Source: Candidatus Amphirhobacter heronislandensis (GTDB lineage: Bacteria > Pseudomonadota > Gammaproteobacteria > Tethybacterales > Tethybacteraceae). From it: a stretch of 39,093 nucleotides of DNA. Under the pieces are notes generated by a model, which worked only from the letters and a program-made list of their open reading frames with translations, did not search any database and was not told the origin of the DNA. The stretch is taken from positions 1 through 39,093 of the forward strand of contig MEIE01000010.1 of assembly GCA_001750625.1 (NCBI GenBank), in the 5' to 3' direction. Of this stretch, positions 24,473 to 35,196 are shown one piece after another. Numbering within the stretch: the first letter of the stretch is position 1; every line of letters starts with the position of its first letter. The position numbers were made by a program, and so were the translations under genes.

Positions 24473-25426
24473 CTAAACTGCAAATTGCAATGCAAAGACA
24501 GCCCCGCCAGCTCCCAGCATAACCAGAATGCGCTCCCAAATCGGATTCTCCTTTTTGGGAAACAGGCCGAAAAATATCCATGCGACAACAGAAAAAAAGA
24601 AAAGTAGCGCGGCGCCTATGTAAATTTGCTTTTCGTGTCCAGCATAAATGATTGCCGTATATGTCTTCACAGTCCAATTTGTGAGAATCACCAGAATGGC
24701 TAGCCGCAAGAGTAAGTATTGCCAGAACTTAAATCTGCTCTTTTGGAAAAGAGCGGTCGAAAGCATTAGCCAAAAAGCAACGCCGATTAAGCTGAACAGC
24801 ACCCACACGAAATACGGATATACTTCGTCATCTACATAGAGCAAAAGATAAAACTTTGACAGCATCCATAGGGTCATTATCATAAATAAAATAACTCTGT
24901 CGGCAATGGCAAGCAAGAGAAAAGCAACGATTACAGTTGTCCACAGGGGCTTGATGCCTAACATGAGCGTCGCCAAAGAGATTATCATGGCTGCCATGAA
25001 TGCCCATGTCACGAAACTGCTCACCCCTGCCCGAAGTTCATAATGAGGAATTTTTCTCACCGCCTCCAGCACGATGTCGCTCAGCAAAGCTGCAGTGATT
25101 CCTTGTAAGATTGCTTGAAGCCCAGCATCCAGGCTCAGGCCAGACGGATGCAGATAATAGTAGCAAAGAAGCAGAAAAGGAATGTAGACGAGGATTTTCA
25201 CCGGCAAGCGCTCAAAACGCATTGCAGTCGCAATCGAAGTTTTGAACTCCCTGTGTATCCCGTCTTCGCTAAGATACTGCTCGGATTCGCCGAAGCTGCT
25301 TCGACTTTCTAGTGGCTGCTCGGATTCGCTGAAACCGCTCCGGCTTTTTAGTAGATCCAAGCCGATTGACAGTCTGGCCGCCTTGCGATTCGACGTTTTA
25401 GCCGGGCCGGATTCTTCCTTTTCCAC
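24473..25426 (-). CDS. Polytopic membrane protein, J-less relative of the next gene upstream
   Basis: A 317-residue membrane protein of unknown function. Residues 60-140 match residues 115-195 of the J-domain protein encoded just upstream (both have E-F-K, L-E/R-R-L/M-P-x-K, V-Y-I/V-P-F-L-L and Y-L-H-P-S/A-G). The last 45 residues also match (NPIWERILVMLGAGG against DPLWEPLLVWVGVGG). It lacks the J domain and has about 100 extra residues with three or four membrane helices in the middle. The N-terminal 55 residues are hydrophilic and carry a tandem 13-residue repeat. Start is GTG 25426, 12 bases after the upstream gene. Much more AT-rich than its relative, so it has diverged far or came from elsewhere. 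Confidence 0.7.
   Translation of the reverse strand: MEKEESGPAKTSNRKAARLSIGLDLLKSRSGFSESEQPLESRSSFGESEQYLSEDGIHREFKTSIATAMRFERLPVKILVYIPFLLLCYYYLHPSGLSLDAGLQAILQGITAALLSDIVLEAVRKIPHYELRAGVSSFVTWAFMAAMIISLATLMLGIKPLWTTVIVAFLLLAIADRVILFMIMTLWMLSKFYLLLYVDDEVYPYFVWVLFSLIGVAFWLMLSTALFQKSRFKFWQYLLLRLAILVILTNWTVKTYTAIIYAGHEKQIYIGAALLFFFSVVAWIFFGLFPKKENPIWERILVMLGAGGAVFALQFAV
25277..25354 (-). repeat. Two tandem 39-bp repeats inside the J-less membrane gene
   Basis: Two imperfect 39-base copies, both beginning CTGCTCGGATTCGC on the plus strand and differing at about seven positions. They encode two 13-residue repeats, SRSGFSESEQPLE and SRSSFGESEQYLS (order on the minus strand). Confidence 0.65.
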
Positions 25427-25438
25427 GGCTGTCCTAGC

Positions 25439-26248
25439 CTACAGGACGAACTGCATGGTGTAGAGCACGCCGCCGACGCCCACCCACACCAACAGGGGCT
25501 CCCAGAGCGGGTCGTATTTTTGGAACATGAAGCAGAACACCACCCAGGCGTAGACCGCGACCACGCTCAGCAGCAGCGACAGGGCGTACATGTACTCCTC
25601 GTCGGCCTTGATCACCCCGAACGAGGTCAGGATGCCGATCGCCATCGCCCCCAGCAGCCCCAGCAGCACGAAGTTGTTGACGCGGCTGCGCAGCGTGTAG
25701 CGCGTGGTCTCGCGCGCCATCTCGACGATGGTGTCGGTCGCGAACGCCGCCAGCGCCCCCTGCCACAGCGCCCGCAGCACCGTCGGCGGCTCGATGCCGG
25801 CCGGATGCAGGAAGTTGTAGCAGACCAGCAGGAAGGGGACGTAGACGAACATCTTCAGCGGCATGCGCTCGAGCCGCAGCGCGATCACCGCCGCGAGCTT
25901 GAACTCCATCCACAGCGCCCGCGGCCGCTTGTTGCGGAAGGAGGCCGCCGCCGCGTGGAACTCCTCGGCGGTCTGCGGGCCGGCGTATTTGCCGCCGGGC
26001 TCGGCGGCGGCGGCGTAGGCGCTGTACAAGGTCACGATGTCGCGCACCCGGGCGCGGCTGTTCTCGCTCTTGAGCAGCTGGTACGAGGCCTGCACCCGCT
26101 TGAACTCCTCTTCGGCGCCGCCGCTGGGGTTGCGGTCCGGATGCAGCTTCATCGCCAGGCGCCGGTACGCCTTGCGGACTTCGTCGTCGCTGCAGTGGAG
26201 GTCCACGCCGAGGACCTCGAAAGGCGAATTGCCGGGCTTGATCCGCAT
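25439..26248 (-). CDS. Membrane-bound J-domain protein
   Basis: A 269-residue co-chaperone-like protein. Residues 8-65 form a J domain (FEVLGVD, RKAYRRLAMKLHPDRN) with the HPD motif at 36-38, the part that stimulates Hsp70 ATPase. After a linker to about residue 115 come hydrophobic segments near 131-149, 191-212, 220-242 and 251-269. The J domain precedes them and is presumably cytoplasmic, recruiting DnaK to the membrane. It lacks the Gly/Phe and zinc-finger regions of DnaJ. It lies 36 bases after sucB in the same run, and its J-less relative follows. The substrate is unknown; membrane complex assembly, for example of succinate dehydrogenase, is a guess from context only. Confidence 0.8.
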   Translation of the reverse strand: MRIKPGNSPFEVLGVDLHCSDDEVRKAYRRLAMKLHPDRNPSGGAEEEFKRVQASYQLLKSENSRARVRDIVTLYSAYAAAAEPGGKYAGPQTAEEFHAAAASFRNKRPRALWMEFKLAAVIALRLERMPLKMFVYVPFLLVCYNFLHPAGIEPPTVLRALWQGALAAFATDTIVEMARETTRYTLRSRVNNFVLLGLLGAMAIGILTSFGVIKADEEYMYALSLLLSVVAVYAWVVFCFMFQKYDPLWEPLLVWVGVGGVLYTMQFVL

Positions 26249-26284
26249 CGCCGCTGCTCCGCCGGCTCGCTGCGCCTGTCCTCC

Positions 26285-27520
26285 CTACAGGTCCAGCAGC
26301 ATCCGCGCCGGATCCTCGAGCGCGTTCTTGACCGCCACCAAAAACAGCACCGCGTCGCGGCCGTCGATGAGGCGGTGGTCGTAGGACAGCGCCAGGTAGT
26401 TCATCGGCCGGATCACGACCTGGCCGTCGACCGCCACCGGCCGCTCCTTGGTCGCGTGCACGCCTAAGATCGCGCTTTGCGGCGGATTGATGATCGGCGT
26501 CGACAGCATCGAGCCGAAGACCCCGCCGTTGGTGATCGTGAAGGTCCCGCCGGTGAGCTCCTCGACGCCCAGCGCGCCGCTTTGGGCCCGCGCGCCGAAG
26601 TCGGCGATCGCGCCCTCGACCCCGGCCATGCCCATCGCCTCGGCGTTGCGCAGCACCGGCACCACCAGCCCCCGCGGGCTGCCGACCGCGATGCCGATGT
26701 CGCAGTAGTCGTGGTGGACGATCTCGTCGCCGTCGATGCCGGCGTTGACGATCGGATGCTGGCGCAGGGCCGCGACCGCGGCCTTGACGAAGAAGGACAT
26801 GAAGCCCAGCTTGACGCCGTGGACCTTCTCGAACTGCTCGCGGTGCTTTTGCCGCAGGCTAATCACCGCCGACATGTCGACCTCGTTGAAGGTCGTCAGG
26901 ATCGCCGCCTCCTGCTGCGACTGCAGCAGCCGCTGCGCGACCCGCGAGCGCAGCTTGCTCATCTTCTCCCGGCGCTCGCCGCGGCTGCCGACCGGCGGCG
27001 GCGGGGGCGCGGCGGCAGGAGCCGCTGCGGGCGCTGGTGCTGCGGCGGGCGCGGCAGGAGCCGAGGCCGCCTCTTCGACGTCGCCGCGGGTGATGCGGCC
27101 GTTGCGGCCAGATCCCTTGACGGTGGCGATGTCCACGCCGAGCTCGGCCGCGATGCGGCGGGCCGCCGGCGACGCGGCTATTTCTTCGGCGGGCGCCGCG
27201 GGGGCCGCGGCGGGAGCCGCTGGCGCGGCGGCCGCGGGAGCCGCTGCTTCAGCGGCGGGCGCAGCGGGAGCCGCCGCCGGCGCGCCGCCCGCCTCGAGCC
27301 GGCCGATGACCTCGCCGCTGGCGACGTCGGCGCCCGCGTCCTTGATGATCTCGGTGAGGACGCCGTCCACCGGCGCCGGGATCTCCAGCATCACCTTGTC
27401 GGTCTCGACCGCCACCAGCGTCTGTCCCGCCTGCGCGTGCTCGCCGACCTTCACCGCCCACGAGTCGATGGAGGCCTCCGAGACCGATTCGGCGAGTTCC
27501 GGTACTTTGACGTCGGTCAT
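26285..27520 (-). CDS. sucB: Dihydrolipoamide succinyltransferase, 2-oxoglutarate dehydrogenase E2
   Basis: Core of the 2-oxoglutarate dehydrogenase complex. The 411-residue protein has a lipoyl domain ([12 protein letters not shown]; lipoylated lysine 42 in VETDKVMLE), a long Ala/Pro linker (about 83-125), a peripheral-subunit-binding domain ([24 protein letters not shown]), a second Ala/Pro linker, and the acyltransferase domain ending in [13 protein letters not shown] with the catalytic histidine. Substrate assignment to succinyl rather than acetyl transfer rests on sucA 34 bases upstream and on the sequence type. The lpd gene for E3 is not in the window. Confidence 0.94.
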   Translation of the reverse strand: MTDVKVPELAESVSEASIDSWAVKVGEHAQAGQTLVAVETDKVMLEIPAPVDGVLTEIIKDAGADVASGEVIGRLEAGGAPAAAPAAPAAEAAAPAAAAPAAPAAAPAAPAEEIAASPAARRIAAELGVDIATVKGSGRNGRITRGDVEEAASAPAAPAAAPAPAAAPAAAPPPPPVGSRGERREKMSKLRSRVAQRLLQSQQEAAILTTFNEVDMSAVISLRQKHREQFEKVHGVKLGFMSFFVKAAVAALRQHPIVNAGIDGDEIVHHDYCDIGIAVGSPRGLVVPVLRNAEAMGMAGVEGAIADFGARAQSGALGVEELTGGTFTITNGGVFGSMLSTPIINPPQSAILGVHATKERPVAVDGQVVIRPMNYLALSYDHRLIDGRDAVLFLVAVKNALEDPARMLLDL

Positions 27521-27554
27521 GATGCTGCGCTCCCTCTCGGCTTTCGGTCCCGTT

Positions 27555-30314
27555 TCATTTTAACGCCACCTCGATTATCTCAAGCTGCTGGGCCTTGTGC
27601 TCGGCGCCGTGGCCGGTGGCGGTCGAGGCCGAGGACTTGCGCAGCGAGTAGCGCAGCTCCTGGCCGCGCAGATGCCGCCGCAGGTAGTGCTGGATGCGGT
27701 GCCACGCGCCCTGGTTGCCCGGCTCCTCCTGGCACCACAGCACCTGCTTGCAGTTCGGGTAGGAGGCGACGATCGCCTCGAAGGCGTCGTGCGGGAAGGG
27801 ATAGACCTGCTCGAGGCGCGCGATCGCGATGTCGTTGATCTTCTTGTCGCGCCGCGCCGCGCGCAGCTCGTAGTAGACCTTGCCGCTGCACACCACCAGC
27901 TTGCGGACCTTCTTGGGCGCGATGTCCTCGTCGGTCTCGCCGATCACCGGCTGGAACGCGCCGGAAGTGAACTGCTCTTTCGGGCAGGCGACCTCCTTGT
28001 TGCGCAGCAGGCTTTTCGGCGTCATCACCACCAGCGGCCGCCGCAGGTTGTTGACCATCTGCCGCCGCAGCAGGTGGAAGATCTGCGCCGCGGTAGTCGG
28101 CACGCAGACGAAGATGTTGTACTCGGCGCACAGCTGCATGTAGCGCTCGAGCCGCGCCGAGGAGTGCTCGGGGCCCTGGCCCTCGTAGCCGTGCGGCAGC
28201 AGCATCACCAGGCCGCTGAGCCGGCCCCACTTGTACTCGCCCGAGGTGATGAACTGGTCGATCACCACCTGCGCGTTGTTCGCGAAGTCGCCGAACTGCG
28301 CCTCCCACACCACCAGCATGTCCGGGCTCGTCAGCGACACGCCGTACTCGAAGCCCAGCACCGCCGCCTCCGACAGCAGGGAATCGACCACCCGCACCGG
28401 CGCCTTGCCCGCCGCGGCGCGCTCGAGCGGGATGTGGACGTGGCCGTCGCGGCCGCTGCGGTGCTGGTCGTGCCAGACCGCGTGGCGGTGGAAGAAGGTC
28501 CCCCGCCCGACGTCCTGACCCGACAGCCGCACGCCGAAGCCCTCCTCCAGCAGCGAGGCGTAGGCCAGGTTCTCGGCCATGCCCCAGTCCAGGTCGGCGT
28601 CGCCGGCCGCCATCGCCGCCCGCGCCTCGACGACCTTCGCCACGCGTGGATGCAGGGTGAAGCCCTCGGGGACCTCGCTGAGGATCCCGCCGAGCCGCTT
28701 GAATCTCTTCGCGTCGATCTCGGTCCTGCACTTGGCCTTCCAGTCGTTCTTCTCGGGCTTGTACTTCGACCAGTCGATGAACTCGCTGACGCTGCCCTCG
28801 GTCGCCAGCGGGTTGGCGGTCTCGAAGCGCTCGAGCTTGCCCTCGTAGTCCTTGCGCGCCTTCTCCTCGTCGCCCGCGCCGATCACGCCCTCCTCGACCA
28901 GCTGCTGCGCGTAGTGGCTCGCCGGATTGGCCATCTTGGATATGCGGCCGTACATGTACGGCTGGGTGACCTTGGGCTCGTCCTGCTCGTTGTGGCCGTG
29001 CCGGCGGTAGCAGACCAGGTCGATGAAGACGTCCTGGCCGAACTCCTTGCGGAAGTCCAGCGCCAGCTTGGCGGCGAAGTGCGCCGCCTCGGGGTCGTTG
29101 CCGTTGACGTGCAGCACCGGGCACTCGGCCATCTTCGCCAGGTCGGTGCACCAGTAGGTCGAGCGCGCGTCCTTGATGTGCGAGATCGTGAAGCCGACCT
29201 GGTTGTTGACGGTGACGTGCACCGTGCCGCCGGTGCCGTAGCCGCGCGTCTGCGACATGTTGAGGACCTCCATGCCGATGCCCTGCCCGGCAAGCGCCGC
29301 GTCGCCGTGCACCAGCACCGGCAGCACCGAAGCGCCGTCGGCGTCGCCGCGCCGCTGCTGCCGCGCCCACACCGAGCCCTCGACCACCGGGTTGACGATC
29401 TCCAGGTGCGAGGGGTTGAAGGCCAGCGCCATGTGCATGGTGTTGCCGGCGTGCTCGAGGTTCGAGGAGTAGCCCATGTGGTACTTGACGTCGCCCGAGC
29501 CGGCCTCGTCGCGATGCGCCTTGCCCTCGAACTCGTCGAACAGCTCGTGCGGATTCTTGCCGAGGATGTTGATCAGCACGTTGAGGCGGCCGCGGTGCGC
29601 CATGCCGATCATCGCCTCCTTGACGCCGTCGGCGCAGGCGCCGCGCAGCAGCACGTCCAGCAGCGGGATCAGCGCGTCGCCGCCTTCGAGCGAGAACCGC
29701 TTCTGGCCGGTGTAGCGGCGGTTGAGGTAGTTCTCCAGCGCGTCGGCCGCGACCATGCGCTCGAGCACGTACAGCTTCTCCTCTTTGCTCAGCGGCGGCC
29801 GCGCCCGGACGCCCTCGTAGCGCTCGATGAACCAGCGCCGGATCGCCGGCGAGGTGATGTGCATGAACTCCGCCGAGATCTGCCCGCAGTACATCTGGCG
29901 CAGCGCCGCGACGATGTCGCGCAGCGGCGCCGCCTCCAGCCCCGGGATGTCGGTGGTGAAGCTCCGGTCGAGGTCGGCCTCCTCGAGGCCGTGCATCGCC
30001 ATCTCCAGCGACGGGTGCCGCGGCCGCTCTTCGATGTGCAGCGGGTCGATCAGCGCCGCGCGGTTGCCCAGCAGCCGGTAGGCGTCCACCAGCCGCGCCA
30101 CCGCCAATTGCCGCCCCGCGTCATAGCCGGCCGCCGGCGCGGCCGCCGCCGCGGGCAGGGGCCGCGGCCGCGGTCCCGCCGCCATGCCGTTGCCGAAGAA
30201 CTCCCGCCAGCCCGGCCCGGCGGCGCCCGCCGCCTTCTCCTGGTCCTCCAGGTAGCCGATGTTGGTGCCGTACAGCGCGCCGGTCGCCGCCTTGCTGTCG
30301 TAGTCCGCGCCCAT
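27555..30314 (-). CDS. sucA: 2-oxoglutarate dehydrogenase E1 component
   Basis: Thiamine-dependent decarboxylase of the TCA cycle. At 919 residues it is close to the usual 930. Landmarks: an N-terminal [10 protein letters not shown] segment, [11 protein letters not shown], the ThDP region [25 protein letters not shown], and the transketolase-like half with [19 protein letters not shown] and [17 protein letters not shown]. Residues 30-65 are Ala/Pro-rich. The start is ATG 30314, 15 bases after gltA. Cotranscription with gltA and the sdh genes is likely from spacing. Confidence 0.95.
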   Translation of the reverse strand: MGADYDSKAATGALYGTNIGYLEDQEKAAGAAGPGWREFFGNGMAAGPRPRPLPAAAAAPAAGYDAGRQLAVARLVDAYRLLGNRAALIDPLHIEERPRHPSLEMAMHGLEEADLDRSFTTDIPGLEAAPLRDIVAALRQMYCGQISAEFMHITSPAIRRWFIERYEGVRARPPLSKEEKLYVLERMVAADALENYLNRRYTGQKRFSLEGGDALIPLLDVLLRGACADGVKEAMIGMAHRGRLNVLINILGKNPHELFDEFEGKAHRDEAGSGDVKYHMGYSSNLEHAGNTMHMALAFNPSHLEIVNPVVEGSVWARQQRRGDADGASVLPVLVHGDAALAGQGIGMEVLNMSQTRGYGTGGTVHVTVNNQVGFTISHIKDARSTYWCTDLAKMAECPVLHVNGNDPEAAHFAAKLALDFRKEFGQDVFIDLVCYRRHGHNEQDEPKVTQPYMYGRISKMANPASHYAQQLVEEGVIGAGDEEKARKDYEGKLERFETANPLATEGSVSEFIDWSKYKPEKNDWKAKCRTEIDAKRFKRLGGILSEVPEGFTLHPRVAKVVEARAAMAAGDADLDWGMAENLAYASLLEEGFGVRLSGQDVGRGTFFHRHAVWHDQHRSGRDGHVHIPLERAAAGKAPVRVVDSLLSEAAVLGFEYGVSLTSPDMLVVWEAQFGDFANNAQVVIDQFITSGEYKWGRLSGLVMLLPHGYEGQGPEHSSARLERYMQLCAEYNIFVCVPTTAAQIFHLLRRQMVNNLRRPLVVMTPKSLLRNKEVACPKEQFTSGAFQPVIGETDEDIAPKKVRKLVVCSGKVYYELRAARRDKKINDIAIARLEQVYPFPHDAFEAIVASYPNCKQVLWCQEEPGNQGAWHRIQHYLRRHLRGQELRYSLRKSSASTATGHGAEHKAQQLEIIEVALK

Positions 30315-30329
30315 GGCCTGGTCCCCCGC

Positions 30330-31674
<1,345 letters not shown>

Positions 31675-31682
<8 letters not shown>

Positions 31683-31965
31683 GGCTTGCTCCTTGCGTGG
31701 CTTGGGGGCCGGCCGCCAGCAGCGACCGCACCAGTTCTTGCTGCGCCGGCGCCGGCGCCCGGCGGCGCAGGACGAGGACGTCCCACAGCTCGTCGTCGCC
31801 GCACTCCAGCAGGCCGGCGGCGGCCTCCAGGCCGGCGGCGTCCAGCTCGTCCAGCCGCGCCGCCAGCGGGCGCAGCAGCACGTCCAGCTCCAGCATGCCG
31901 CGGCGGCAGCCCCAGGCGAGGCGGCGCCGCAGCGCGTCCGCGTCCAGTCCGGCCTCAGAGCTCAC
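31675..31965 (-). CDS. sdhE: FAD assembly factor SdhE
   Basis: Helps attach FAD covalently to SdhA. The 96-residue protein has the family's RRGMLELD motif (R-G-x-x-E-L) near residue 21, a helical fold with LLRPLAARLDELD, and the acidic E-C-G-D-D-E-L-W-D-V motif. It overlaps sdhB by 11 bases and gltA by 8, so it is clearly coupled to the succinate dehydrogenase genes. It is longer than the usual 85-90 by a C-terminal Ala-rich stretch. Confidence 0.9.
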
Positions 31966-32653
31966 GGCTGAGCATCGTCTCCTTGATCTTGACGATCGCC
32001 TTGGTCGGGTTGAGGTGCTTCGGGCAGGCGTCGACGCAGTTCATGATCGTGTGGCAGCGGAACAGCCGGTACGGATCGTTGAGGTCGTCGAGGCGCTCGT
32101 TGGTGCGGGTGTCGCGGGTGTCGGCGATGAAGCGGTAGGCCTGCAGCAGCCCCGCCGGGCCGACGAACTTGTCCGGATTCCACCAAAACGACGGGCAGGA
32201 GGTCGAGCAGCAGGCGCACAAGATGCACTCGTACAGGCCGTCGAGCTCGGCGCGGTCCGCCGGCGCCTGCAGCCGCTCTTTCAGCGGCACCGGCTCGTCG
32301 GACTGCAGGTAGGGCTTGACCGAGCGGTACTGCTTGAAGAACTGCGACATGTCCACCACCAGGTCGCGGATCACCGGCAGCCCCGGCAAGGGCCGCACCA
32401 CCACCGGCTCCTTGAGGCCCTTGAGCGGCGTGACGCAGGCCAGGCCGTTGCGGCCGTTGATGTTCATGCCGTCCGAGCCGCAGACGCCCTCGCGGCAGGA
32501 GCGCCGCAGCGTCAGCGAGTCGTCGACCTCGTCCTTGATCTGCAGCAGCGCGTCGAGCAGGAACTTGGCCTCGGGCCCGGGCTCGATCTCGAAGTCCTGC
32601 AGCTGCGGGCTGCGCTGGGTCTCGGGGTTGTAGCGGTAGATCGACAGGCGCAT
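31955..32653 (-). CDS. sdhB: Succinate dehydrogenase iron-sulfur subunit
   Basis: Carries electrons from SdhA flavin to quinone through three iron-sulfur clusters. The 232-residue protein has the 2Fe-2S motif CREGVCGSDGMNING with a later C, the first cluster-bearing C-terminal motif CILCACCSTSCPS and the second CHTIMNCVDACPKHLNP. ATG 32653 (MRLSIYRYNPE) lies 11 bases after sdhA. Confidence 0.95.
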   Translation of the reverse strand: MRLSIYRYNPETQRSPQLQDFEIEPGPEAKFLLDALLQIKDEVDDSLTLRRSCREGVCGSDGMNINGRNGLACVTPLKGLKEPVVVRPLPGLPVIRDLVVDMSQFFKQYRSVKPYLQSDEPVPLKERLQAPADRAELDGLYECILCACCSTSCPSFWWNPDKFVGPAGLLQAYRFIADTRDTRTNERLDDLNDPYRLFRCHTIMNCVDACPKHLNPTKAIVKIKETMLSREL

Positions 32654-32664
32654 GGGTGGCTCCT

Positions 32665-34434
32665 TCAGTAGGTGCGGGGCTTGGGCTTGAAGGTCTCGAC
32701 CGTCAGCGGCTGCATCGCGATCGGCCGGTAGCCGATGCGGTCGCCGTCGCCGTGGTACAGCGTGTGCTTGAGCCAGTGCTCGTCGTCCCGCTCGCGGTGG
32801 TCGTCGCGGGCGTGGGCGCCGCGGCTCTCGGTGCGGTTGAGCGCCGAGACGATGGTCGCGCGCGCCACCGTCACCAGGTTGTCGAGCTCCAGCGCCTCGA
32901 TGCGGGCGGTGTTGAAGATCTCGCAGGCGTCCTTGACCGCGACCTGCTCGCAGCGGCCGGCGAGCTGCTCGAACTTGATCCAGCCCTCGCGCATGGTCTG
33001 CTCGGTCCGAAACACCCCGCAGTGCGCCTGCAGCGTGTCGCGGATCTCCTCGCGCAGCAGGTCGGGGCGCTCGCCCTCCTTGCGCGCCAGGCGGTCGATG
33101 CGGCCCAGCCCCAGCTCCGCCGAGGACTCGTCGAGGTCGGCCGGCGCGCCGAGCTCGGCGAAGTTGTCGCTGATGTGGCGGCCGACCGCGCGGCCGAAGA
33201 CCACCAGGTCGACCAGCGAGTTGCCGCCGAGGCGGTTGGCGCCGTGCACCGAGACGCAGGCGCACTCGCCGACCGCGTACAGCCGCGGCACGATCTCGTC
33301 CTCGCCGCCGTCGTTGGCGATCACCTGGCCGAAGCGGTTGGTCGGGATGCCGCCCATCATGTAGTGCACCGTCGGCACCACCGGGATCGGCGTCTCGATC
33401 GGGTCGACCCCCGCGAACTTGATCGCGATCTCGCGGATCGCCGGCAGCCGCTCCATGATGATGTCGCTGCCGAGGTGGTCGAGCTTGAGCAGCACGTGGT
33501 CCTTGCGCGGGCCGACGCCGCGGCCCTCCATGATCTCCAGCGCCATCGAGCGCGCCACCACGTCGCGGCCCGCCAGGTCCTTGGCGTTCGGCGCGTAGCG
33601 CTCCATGAAGCGCTCGCCGTCGCCGTTGACCAGGTAGCCGCCCTCGCCCCTGCAGCCCTCGGTGACGAGGACGCCGGCGCCGGCGACGCCGGTCGGGTGG
33701 AACTGCCAGAACTCCATGTCCTGCAAGGGCAGGCCGGCGCGCGCGACCATGCCCAGCCCGTCGCCGGTGCAGGAGAAGGCGTTGGTGGTGTGCTTGAAGA
33801 TGCGGCCGCCGCCGCCGGTCGCGAGCACGACCGCCGCCGCCTCGAACAGGTAGCGCTCGCCGGTCTCGATCTCGATCGCGAGCACGCCGGCGATGCGGCC
33901 CTGCGAGTCGCGGATGAAGTCCACCGAGTAGAACTCGTCGAAGAAGTGCGTGCCGTGGCGCAGGTTCTGCTGGTACAGCGTGTGCAGCAGCGCGTGGCCG
34001 GTGCGGTCGGCCGCCGCGCAGGTCCGCGAGGCCTGCGGCCCGCCGAAGTTCTGCGACTGGCCGCCGAAGGGCCGTTGGTAGATGCGGCCGTCGTCGAGCC
34101 GCGAGAACGGCAGGCCCATGTGCTCGAGCTCGTAGACCACCTCGATGGCGTTGCGGCACAGGTACTCGATCGCGTCCTGGTCGCCGATGTAGTCCGAGCC
34201 CTTGACGGTGTCGTACATGTGCCAGTGCCAGTGGTCCGGTGAGACGTTGCCCAGCGCCGAGGTGATGCCGCCCTGCGCCGCCACCGTGTGCGAGCGGGTC
34301 GGGAAGACCTTCGAGACCACCGCGACGTGGTAGCCGCGCGCCGCGAGCTCCAAGGAGGCCCGCAGGCCGGCGCCGCCGCCGCCGACGACCACCGCGTCGA
34401 AGCGCCGCTTTTTGAGCTTCGCCCCCGCCGCCAT
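32665..34434 (-). CDS. sdhA: Succinate dehydrogenase flavoprotein subunit
   Basis: Oxidises succinate to fumarate at a covalently bound FAD. The 589-residue protein has the dinucleotide-binding [12 protein letters not shown], the FAD-linked histidine in [22 protein letters not shown], the substrate-site region TEGCRGEGG, and [19 protein letters not shown]. The start is ATG 34434, which overlaps the sdhD stop by one base (TGATG). The frame is open further upstream, but inside sdhD. Confidence 0.95.
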   Translation of the reverse strand: MAAGAKLKKRRFDAVVVGGGGAGLRASLELAARGYHVAVVSKVFPTRSHTVAAQGGITSALGNVSPDHWHWHMYDTVKGSDYIGDQDAIEYLCRNAIEVVYELEHMGLPFSRLDDGRIYQRPFGGQSQNFGGPQASRTCAAADRTGHALLHTLYQQNLRHGTHFFDEFYSVDFIRDSQGRIAGVLAIEIETGERYLFEAAAVVLATGGGGRIFKHTTNAFSCTGDGLGMVARAGLPLQDMEFWQFHPTGVAGAGVLVTEGCRGEGGYLVNGDGERFMERYAPNAKDLAGRDVVARSMALEIMEGRGVGPRKDHVLLKLDHLGSDIIMERLPAIREIAIKFAGVDPIETPIPVVPTVHYMMGGIPTNRFGQVIANDGGEDEIVPRLYAVGECACVSVHGANRLGGNSLVDLVVFGRAVGRHISDNFAELGAPADLDESSAELGLGRIDRLARKEGERPDLLREEIRDTLQAHCGVFRTEQTMREGWIKFEQLAGRCEQVAVKDACEIFNTARIEALELDNLVTVARATIVSALNRTESRGAHARDDHRERDDEHWLKHTLYHGDGDRIGYRPIAMQPLTVETFKPKPRTY

Positions 34435-34778
34435 CACCACAGCACCGCGAGGAACCACACCAGCACGAAGCTGAAGTAAAAGAAGGCGCCGACGTACTTG
34501 GCCACCCGCAGCCAGGTCCACTTGATGTAGTCCATGAGGATGGACTTGGTCCCCAGCCAGGCGTGCCAGATCAGCGCCGCCGCGCCCACCGTCGCCGGCA
34601 CCCGGAAATAGCTCGCCGCGAGCAGTTCCCGCAGCTCGGCGTGGCCGGCCGGCGCCGCGAGCATGAACAGCACCAGCAGGTAGGCGGTCAGCACCAGCAT
34701 GAAGATAGCCGTGAAGGTCTGGCCGGCCCACAGCGCCAGGCCGCGGCGGCTGCCGACCACCATGCGCATCCTCGCCAT
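34434..34778 (-). CDS. sdhD: Succinate dehydrogenase membrane anchor SdhD
   Basis: Second membrane subunit, sharing heme b and the quinone site. The 114-residue protein has three hydrophobic helices (about residues 18-40, 58-76 and 88-112) and the family motif [15 protein letters not shown]. The Asp-Tyr of D-Y-I belongs to the quinone site in E. coli. A short basic N-terminus ([13 protein letters not shown]) precedes helix 1. It starts 16 bases after sdhC. Confidence 0.9.
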   Translation of the reverse strand: MARMRMVVGSRRGLALWAGQTFTAIFMLVLTAYLLVLFMLAAPAGHAELRELLAASYFRVPATVGAAALIWHAWLGTKSILMDYIKWTWLRVAKYVGAFFYFSFVLVWFLAVLW

Positions 34779-34794
34779 CGTCCCGTCCCCTTCC

Positions 34795-35184
34795 TTACAG
34801 CAGCAGCAGCCAGCCGCAGACGGCGGTCAGCGCGAGGCTCGCGGCCATGACGGCGCCCGCCAGCCGCCGGGTGGTCTCCAGCTCCAGCCCGATGCGCAGC
34901 TCGAGCAGCAAAAAGCGGATGCCGGCGCACAGGTGGTGCAGCGCCGCCCAGATCGTCGCCAGCAGCAGCAGCTTGACGAGCGGGTGGCCGAACACCGCCG
35001 CGACCTGCGCGTAGCCGGCGGGGCTGTCGGCGGCCACCGCCAGTGCCCAGACCAAAAAGGGCAGCGCGTAGATCAGCAGCACGCCGCTGACCCGGTGCAG
35101 GATCGACACGATCCCCGGCAGCGGCAGCCGGATCACCAGCAGGTTGAGGTGCTTGGGCCGCTTGGCCGGGGCGCCTTCCATCAT
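34795..35184 (-). CDS. sdhC: Succinate dehydrogenase cytochrome b556 subunit SdhC
   Basis: First membrane anchor of complex II. The 129-residue protein has RPKHLNLLVIRLPLPG, SILHRVSGVLL with the Ser/Arg pair of the quinone site, and the heme histidine region LHHLCAGIRFLLLE, with three hydrophobic helices. It begins MMEG; the second ATG is equally possible. It follows the malic enzyme by 12 bases, so no separate sdh promoter is evident. Confidence 0.9.
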   Translation of the reverse strand: MMEGAPAKRPKHLNLLVIRLPLPGIVSILHRVSGVLLIYALPFLVWALAVAADSPAGYAQVAAVFGHPLVKLLLLATIWAALHHLCAGIRFLLLELRIGLELETTRRLAGAVMAASLALTAVCGWLLLL

Positions 35185-35196
35185 GCCTCCTCGCCG

